IMG/VR virus record: IMGVR_UViG_3300022934_000173
Coordinates: 1-24,604 of that record
Reading direction: 5' to 3' (one strand)
DNA from: a virus
Length of the DNA: 24,604 nucleotides
Positions 20,419-24,604 of this stretch are shown here, piece after piece. Under the pieces are notes generated by a model, which saw only the letters and a list, made by a program, of their open reading frames with translations, had not been told where the DNA came from and made no database searches. Each line of letters starts with the position of its first letter. The first letter of the stretch is position 1. The position numbers and the translations under genes are program-made.

Positions 20419-21332
20419 TAGGCAACCACTGCTTCGGTTTGCACGATCTGATCACTGACAATGATCGGGATGCCTTCGACTTCAGTTGGTCGAGGTGCAG
20501 GTGCTCCGGTTGCGTTGGTTGCAGTTCGGCTTGCTCGCAGCAACTTCAAAGCACTTCTGTTCATGCAGATATGCGTAGGCTGAAGTGATGCTGGGAACGC
20601 TGCCAATGCTTCGTAGATCTTGTCATCGGTTAGCGAGCTTTCTACGTTGGCAATACGAGCTGCGGAATACTTGCTTCCGAGTTGAAGAGCCATGTAAGCG
20701 ACGATTGGAACGACCCAAGCGTCGTATCTTCCGCTGGTTCCTTCGATCATCGACTGATAAGCAGATCCGATGTCGATATTGCCGTTGTTACCGAATACAG
20801 AAACGACGCCAGTCGCATCAGGTGTCGCTCTGATTAGATACACGCTCGATTGTGCGCCAACGGTTGAACCGCCACCGTCGATCACCATGTCATCAGCGAG
20901 AGCATTGAGGTCTGCACTGTTGTAGAAGCCGTTAAAGCCGGATGCGTCACCGTTTGCACTGGTTCCGTAGAAGATCTGACGCTCAGCTTTTGCAAACGCA
21001 CTTTGCAGATGGCTGCGAGCTTCCATCGAAGCCAGTTCCGAGTTGTAGATTGCCGCATCCATGTCGAACGAAGCATCGAGAATCTGTAGAGTCTCGGTGA
21101 CGGTCGTGCGGACGGTGTAATCGTGATCTCGGCCATCGTTCAAAGAACGGAATCCAACAGTCGGCTCAGTGGTGAGCTTGTTGTATTTATGAAGCGTTCC
21201 GTTGCTCGCTTCGACTGCTGGCATTGCAGCAAGTACGGGAGCATCGCGGAGCAAATCGCTGATCTCGACGTCTGCGACGTTCTGATCGTTGATTTTGACT
21301 AATTCACTTACTGGTAATGGAGTAGATGCCAT
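20418..21332 (-). CDS. Major capsid protein
   Basis: A 304-residue protein. DLLRDAPVLAAMPAVEASNG with HKYNKLTTEPTVGFRSLN, then RQIFYGTSANGDASGFNGFY and SGRYDAWVVPIVAYMALQLG fit the HK97-fold major capsid group in which the protein begins directly with a target region for capsid contacts and has no large N-terminal delta domain; the scaffold is a separate protein here (the preceding gene). It makes the icosahedral shell. ATG at 21332 with AGAGGAAAC upstream; 39-bp gap to the protease stop. The high copy number explains its own good ribosome binding site. Confidence 0.85.
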   Translation of the reverse strand: MASTPLPVSELVKINDQNVADVEISDLLRDAPVLAAMPAVEASNGTLHKYNKLTTEPTVGFRSLNDGRDHDYTVRTTVTETLQILDASFDMDAAIYNSELASMEARSHLQSAFAKAERQIFYGTSANGDASGFNGFYNSADLNALADDMVIDGGGSTVGAQSSVYLIRATPDATGVVSVFGNNGNIDIGSAYQSMIEGTSGRYDAWVVPIVAYMALQLGSKYSAARIANVESSLTDDKIYEALAAFPASLQPTHICMNRSALKLLRASRTATNATGAPAPRPTEVEGIPIIVSDQIVQTEAVVA

Positions 21333-21371
21333 TGTTAGTTTCCTCTATCTGGAATGGTTGTTTTGGGTTGA

Positions 21372-22502
21372 TCAGTTTTCGCTTTGGTTGCTGAAGAAAT
21401 CAGACAAACGCTTTTTGTCATTGATTTGCAGTTCGCCGACATCAATCGGTTCTTCACCGACGCTTGCTGCGGCTTCGAGTTGCTCTTTAGCTTCGCTCAA
21501 CTCTGACTTGAGTTGTTCGACTTGCTCGGCAAGCATCTCGCACTGGCGACCAAGTGCTTCCTCGAGTTCGATTCCTTCGCTAAACCATTTCTGGCCGTTT
21601 TCCGATCCGAAGCGATCGACGTAAGCCGACAACTCAGACAGGAAATCCTCGCGAGTGAACGACTCAACGACGGGTGCAGAATCCGAAGTGACGGACTCCA
21701 CGACTTCGGGTTGCTCCGACATCTCGGGTAACTCCTCGTTACGGGGAACAATGGAAAACTGATGGCGATCGAGCCATCGACGCAAAAACTGACTCGCACG
21801 ATCGGCATCAACGCCGAACGCTAGAGCCTTTGGTTTGGTGTCGCTGAATCCCGCTGCATAAGTCAGCAAGTCATCAACGTCTCGAGCTAATCCCTGGCGA
21901 TCAAACAATCCCTCGGGATTTGCTGCTGGCTCGTCAACGATGTCCGCTGCTCTGAGCTTTGCCAGGCGTACATGCGGCAAGTTCCGCAAGTTGTCCTCGT
22001 CTGGTGACATGAACGAATCTTTGCTGAACTTAGTCATAAACTGCTGCTCGGCTTCCTGATCATGCTCAAACACGATGGAAAGACCGGCTGCTGCTGGATC
22101 TTCTTCTGCCAGCTTCATGACGTACTCGGCCAGGTCGCCTTCCGGCGTTGCGTGTGCCGACTGAGCGAAGTGCAAGTCACCGATGACCTTTTCACCTTCG
22201 ACTCGCACGTCTTTGAGTCTGCCGAGGTGGCGACCCATGCCATCTGCTGACATGCTTGGATGCGTAAAACGGGATTTGATGCCGTTGTTGCTCTGATTTG
22301 CGAACTCCGCGACCTGCATCAGCGTCACTTCGTCGATCCACATATCGTGGCCGAGTGCTTCGCCTTTAGCGATCAACGAAACGCCAGACAGCAATCCTGC
22401 GTTGTAATCGCCGCCGACGCGAGAGATCTGCACTGGCTCGTCTACGGTCGCACGAGCACCTCTGAACAGCGTTTCCTTGACTGGTAGTTCTGGATGTGTC
22501 AT
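21372..22502 (-). CDS. Prohead protease fused to scaffold
   Basis: A 376-residue protein with two parts. Residues 35-200 resemble the herpes-assemblin-like serine protease of phage proheads: catalytic His81 in SRFTHPSM, Ser142 in AAGLSIVFEH, and the motif LRAADIVDEPAANPEGLFD near 183-201 that commonly follows. Residues 260-376 are a scaffold domain with an acidic region and a coiled coil (MLAEQVEQLKSELSEAKEQL). The enzyme cuts scaffold and itself during shell maturation. ATG overlaps the portal stop (ATGA). The fused layout is usual, and an internal start for a scaffold-only product is possible but not evident. Confidence 0.75.
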   Translation of the reverse strand: MTHPELPVKETLFRGARATVDEPVQISRVGGDYNAGLLSGVSLIAKGEALGHDMWIDEVTLMQVAEFANQSNNGIKSRFTHPSMSADGMGRHLGRLKDVRVEGEKVIGDLHFAQSAHATPEGDLAEYVMKLAEEDPAAAGLSIVFEHDQEAEQQFMTKFSKDSFMSPDEDNLRNLPHVRLAKLRAADIVDEPAANPEGLFDRQGLARDVDDLLTYAAGFSDTKPKALAFGVDADRASQFLRRWLDRHQFSIVPRNEELPEMSEQPEVVESVTSDSAPVVESFTREDFLSELSAYVDRFGSENGQKWFSEGIELEEALGRQCEMLAEQVEQLKSELSEAKEQLEAAASVGEEPIDVGELQINDKKRLSDFFSNQSEN

Positions 22503-23914
22503 TCGCTTGCGTCCTCTTGTTGGGGTTGCTGGACTTCCTGCATTGCGAACTCAACCGGCACGCCTTTTTGCTCGGCATACGCGAGAGCCTTACTGATGGC
22601 ATCAACGTTGTCGAAGTAATCAGTACCGGTTGCCCGACAGATCCGCTGCGGCGTGTCAAGTCCTGCTTTGATGGCCGCGATGTGGCCGTTGATTTCTTTG
22701 GATGGGTCCCACCAAGGCATCCCGCGAGGCACCCACTCGAACAAAACGTCTGACTGACGCATGTTGGTCGGTAGCACTAACCGGCCACCAGCGATCCAGC
22801 TTTGCAGCTTCCACTGGGTATAGTTCCGACGCATCTCGATCTGGTCGTCTCGCTTGTCCTTGCAGCTTCGCTCGTAATGAAGCCACGCCGCACGAGAGCC
22901 AAAGAAGTTGGTGTGCGATTCGTCGTAGAACGAGAACGGGATGTCCAGTGACTTCAAAGCCACCTGCAAGACCAACTGCGTGAAGTTCTGAAACTCCGTT
23001 GATGGTTGCTTGCTCTCGATGACCTCGGCTTTTTCGCCTGGATTGAGGTCGATGTATCTGGTGTCCGATTTGACGAACGCCTGAAAGCCGCGAGGTTCTT
23101 CGATCGAATCACCATCTGCGTCGATCGTTCCCTGCTCTGGATCTGCTTCTACCGGAAGCACGCTGTCCGGTGAATCACGGTAGAACGCCATCGCAAAGAG
23201 CTGCGAAACTTTTGCTTTTGCCAGTGCAAATGAGAAGTTCTCGTAAACGTCACGCAGTGGATTAAGTGCCGATACCAGCGGTGACACGCCACGCACCTGG
23301 TCGGCTGCGTAACGGTCGAAGAATCCATAGTGAATCAGATTCGTCGCGTTGACTCGCCTAGTGAACTCAGTGCTGCTGTATCCGTCACGCTTGTGGATTC
23401 CGTAGGCGAGCGGACGGCCAAAGCCGTTGATCAGCACTCCGTTGATCCATTGCTCGTTCTGCGGGATGCGGTTCGGATCACGCACAAGATCCGCTTGGAT
23501 ACCTTGCATCCGACCGTCGCGGAGCTTGACTAGCAGCGTGTCACCATCGAGCACTCGGCGAGCTTCAGCAAGCCGGAATAGCTTTTCGCGAGTAAACCTG
23601 CCGGAGATGTCGGCTCGTGATGGCCGAGAATCCTCAAGCATCAGCGTCTCGATCTGCCGATTGATTGCTTCGTTTTCGTTCCTTCCGTGGAACTCAAACT
23701 GAGCGACATAATCCAAGTGACGGCGAACCATCCACCCTGCGAGCGACATATTGCGAACGAGATCCGCAGAGCTTGCCTGCAATCCTCGATGCTTGTTGCC
23801 GCGAGTGTGGTAATCTTCTCGGTAGACTGCTCGGCTAATCTTCTTACGACGTCCCTGCGGTTCCAGAGCGTCGTAGCCGAACATTGACTGAATGCGATTT
23901 AGTAACCCTGCCAT
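22499..23914 (-). CDS. Portal protein, lambda gpB family
   Basis: A 471-residue portal. LVRNMSLAGWMVRRHLDYVA, LVLPTNMRQSDVLFEWVPRG and the middle section HYGFFDRYAADQVRGVSPLV with NFFGSRAAWLHYERSCKDKR are typical of the lambda-family portal (ring of twelve at one vertex, DNA entry and exit). ATG at 23914 overlaps the preceding stop as TGATG with GGGGTGG upstream; the open frame begins at a TTG four codons earlier, a worse choice. Lambda gpB is longer (533 residues). It is next to gpW-like and protease/scaffold genes, as in lambda. Confidence 0.9.
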   Translation of the reverse strand: MAGLLNRIQSMFGYDALEPQGRRKKISRAVYREDYHTRGNKHRGLQASSADLVRNMSLAGWMVRRHLDYVAQFEFHGRNENEAINRQIETLMLEDSRPSRADISGRFTREKLFRLAEARRVLDGDTLLVKLRDGRMQGIQADLVRDPNRIPQNEQWINGVLINGFGRPLAYGIHKRDGYSSTEFTRRVNATNLIHYGFFDRYAADQVRGVSPLVSALNPLRDVYENFSFALAKAKVSQLFAMAFYRDSPDSVLPVEADPEQGTIDADGDSIEEPRGFQAFVKSDTRYIDLNPGEKAEVIESKQPSTEFQNFTQLVLQVALKSLDIPFSFYDESHTNFFGSRAAWLHYERSCKDKRDDQIEMRRNYTQWKLQSWIAGGRLVLPTNMRQSDVLFEWVPRGMPWWDPSKEINGHIAAIKAGLDTPQRICRATGTDYFDNVDAISKALAYAEQKGVPVEFAMQEVQQPQQEDASE

Positions 23915-24120
23915 CAGCCACCCCAAATGTTGATGCGTGCTGTTGGTGGTCTTTTGCTGCGTTGGCTTTGCAGCATTTGCAGGTAGCGATCACGCTCCGC
24001 TTTCTTAGCGTTGAGATTGACTTTGGTGCTCGTGCCGTCGGTCGTAACGCTCTCGATGGCCGCCGATATCTCGGAGTCCAGCGTGCGGATCTTTGTCTCG
24101 AGTTCTTCCTGCGTATACAT
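23914..24120 (-). CDS. gpW-like head-tail joining protein
   Basis: A 68-residue protein, MYTQEELETKIRTLDSEISA then VTTDGTSTKVNLNAKKAERD, ending in a basic tail. This is the gpW-type pattern (helix, beta hairpin, helix), which binds below the portal and lets tails attach. ATG at 24120 was chosen because homologues begin MYT; the frame is open from a TTG at 24135 which overlaps the preceding stop. Between terminase and portal, its place is exactly that of lambda W. Confidence 0.8.
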   Translation of the reverse strand: MYTQEELETKIRTLDSEISAAIESVTTDGTSTKVNLNAKKAERDRYLQMLQSQRSKRPPTARINIWGG

Positions 24121-24131
24121 GCAGGCGATTG

Positions 24132-24434
24132 TCAATCATTTTTTGCTGTTTGCGATGTTCTCGAAGTACGCAGTGCGGACAAAGTTGATTCGTCGAACTC
24201 AAAACGCTGATCCACGCGAGCCTGTCCGCATTTGAGACAGACGCATCTCGACTTGGTGAGACTAACGTATGGAGTGCCAGTAGGGATGTTAGATAAATTA
24301 CGCCATGTCCGTCCTGGTCCGAGCACTTGGCTGTTGCTGTATTTTGATCGTCGAGTGCTGCCGCATTGCTGGCACTTTGTCGGAATCGTGATGCCGGATG
24401 CCTGCTGGTGTGTTTTGCGTTTCGCTTTTGCCAT
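24132..24434 (-). CDS. Zinc-ribbon protein next to terminase
   Basis: A 100-residue basic protein with two Cys pairs, CQQC (21-24) and CVCLKC (66-71), enclosing about 40 residues: a zinc ribbon. Basic tails on both ends suggest nucleic acid binding. ATG with TAGGATAG upstream, nine bases after the terminase stop; a TGA end just at the gpW-like gene. Possibly a packaging helper, or a small regulator; no function known to me. Confidence 0.65.
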   Translation of the reverse strand: MAKAKRKTHQQASGITIPTKCQQCGSTRRSKYSNSQVLGPGRTWRNLSNIPTGTPYVSLTKSRCVCLKCGQARVDQRFEFDESTLSALRTSRTSQTAKND

Positions 24435-24443
24435 CTTACTATC

Positions 24444-24604
24444 CTAAAAATCGACGAACGAGCGACGTGCTTTTGGCTTGGGACGCGATGTCGGTTGAGT
24501 TTGTGCGCCACCGGGTAACGGCACACCAATCAAAGACGCGGCAACAGTGCAGCCAACAAACGTGTCGAACCAGTGATTCTCTTGATTCGGTCTTTGCTTC
24601 CACT
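24444..24604 (-). CDS. Terminase large subunit, C-terminal end (partial)
   Basis: Only the last 53 codons are in the window. WKQRPNQENHWFDTFVGCTV and AASLIGVPLPG match the C-terminal end of gpA-type terminases, where NH(W/Y)xD is the usual final motif, followed here by a basic tail (RPKPKARRSF) and a TAG stop. The protein cuts and packages DNA into the prohead. Right neighbour of the zinc-ribbon and gpW-like genes, as in lambda order. The ATPase and most of the nuclease are outside the window. Confidence 0.75.
   Translation of the reverse strand, partial: WKQRPNQENHWFDTFVGCTVAASLIGVPLPGGAQTQPTSRPKPKARRSFVDF

Overview
The window is a stretch of a tailed double-stranded DNA phage or prophage. 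Nearly every gene lies on the minus strand, tightly packed with ATGA, TGATG and TAATG overlaps, so transcription runs from high to low coordinates. The morphogenesis order is terminase end, gpW-like joiner, lambda-family portal, protease/scaffold, capsid, connector, tail terminator, tail tube, frameshifted tail chaperone, tape measure and distal tail proteins. This is a non-contractile long-tailed (siphovirus) layout with a lambda/HK97-type head. The host cannot be proven. A CsrA homologue, a CC-GC-CPY cysteine cluster like DUF5522, and several small families that I associate with Planctomycetota phages suggest such a host, at low confidence. No integrase, repressor or lysis gene is visible.

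Layout, in transcription order. 24604-11629: late structural genes, ending with a large cysteine-rich, AT-rich protein (a candidate receptor-binding or tail-tip protein) and a small Cys-cluster protein. 11622-11475: a short control region with a sigma70-like promoter, a long inverted repeat interlocked with an intrinsic terminator, and a strong ribosome binding site. 11474-9743: two early proteins of unknown function, separated by a striking 390-bp array of degenerate CCNNA pentamers. 9713-6557: a PD-(D/E)XK-like nuclease, a SNF2-type helicase, an SPPF-type DNA methyltransferase and csrA. 6509-5601: four small genes. 5626-2926: recombination and replication genes, namely RecT-like annealase, SSB, a lambda O-like initiator with iterons inside its gene, a G39P-like candidate helicase loader, and small proteins. 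2929-1: an m5C methyltransferase with a suspicious overlapping reading frame, a small HTH protein, a RusA-like resolvase fused to a Cys cluster, an excisionase-like HTH protein, and a metallophosphoesterase that runs off the left end.

How the genes may work together. The initiator, its internal origin, the candidate loader, SSB, RecT and RusA make a compact replication-recombination set. The two methyltransferases, with the helicase and nuclease, probably modify or protect phage DNA. The early leader carries the same GCGTGAC core as the origin iterons, so the initiator might also act at the early promoter. CsrA could act after transcription on the repeated AAGGAGAGC ribosome binding sites, including its own.

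The most noteworthy signals are the pentamer array with its CCTG phase breaks, the pseudoknot-like leader with terminator, the helically phased iterons read in three codon frames, the tail-chaperone -1 frameshift signal, and the possible overprinting in the m5C methyltransferase. All calls are from reading the sequence; no database search was run.
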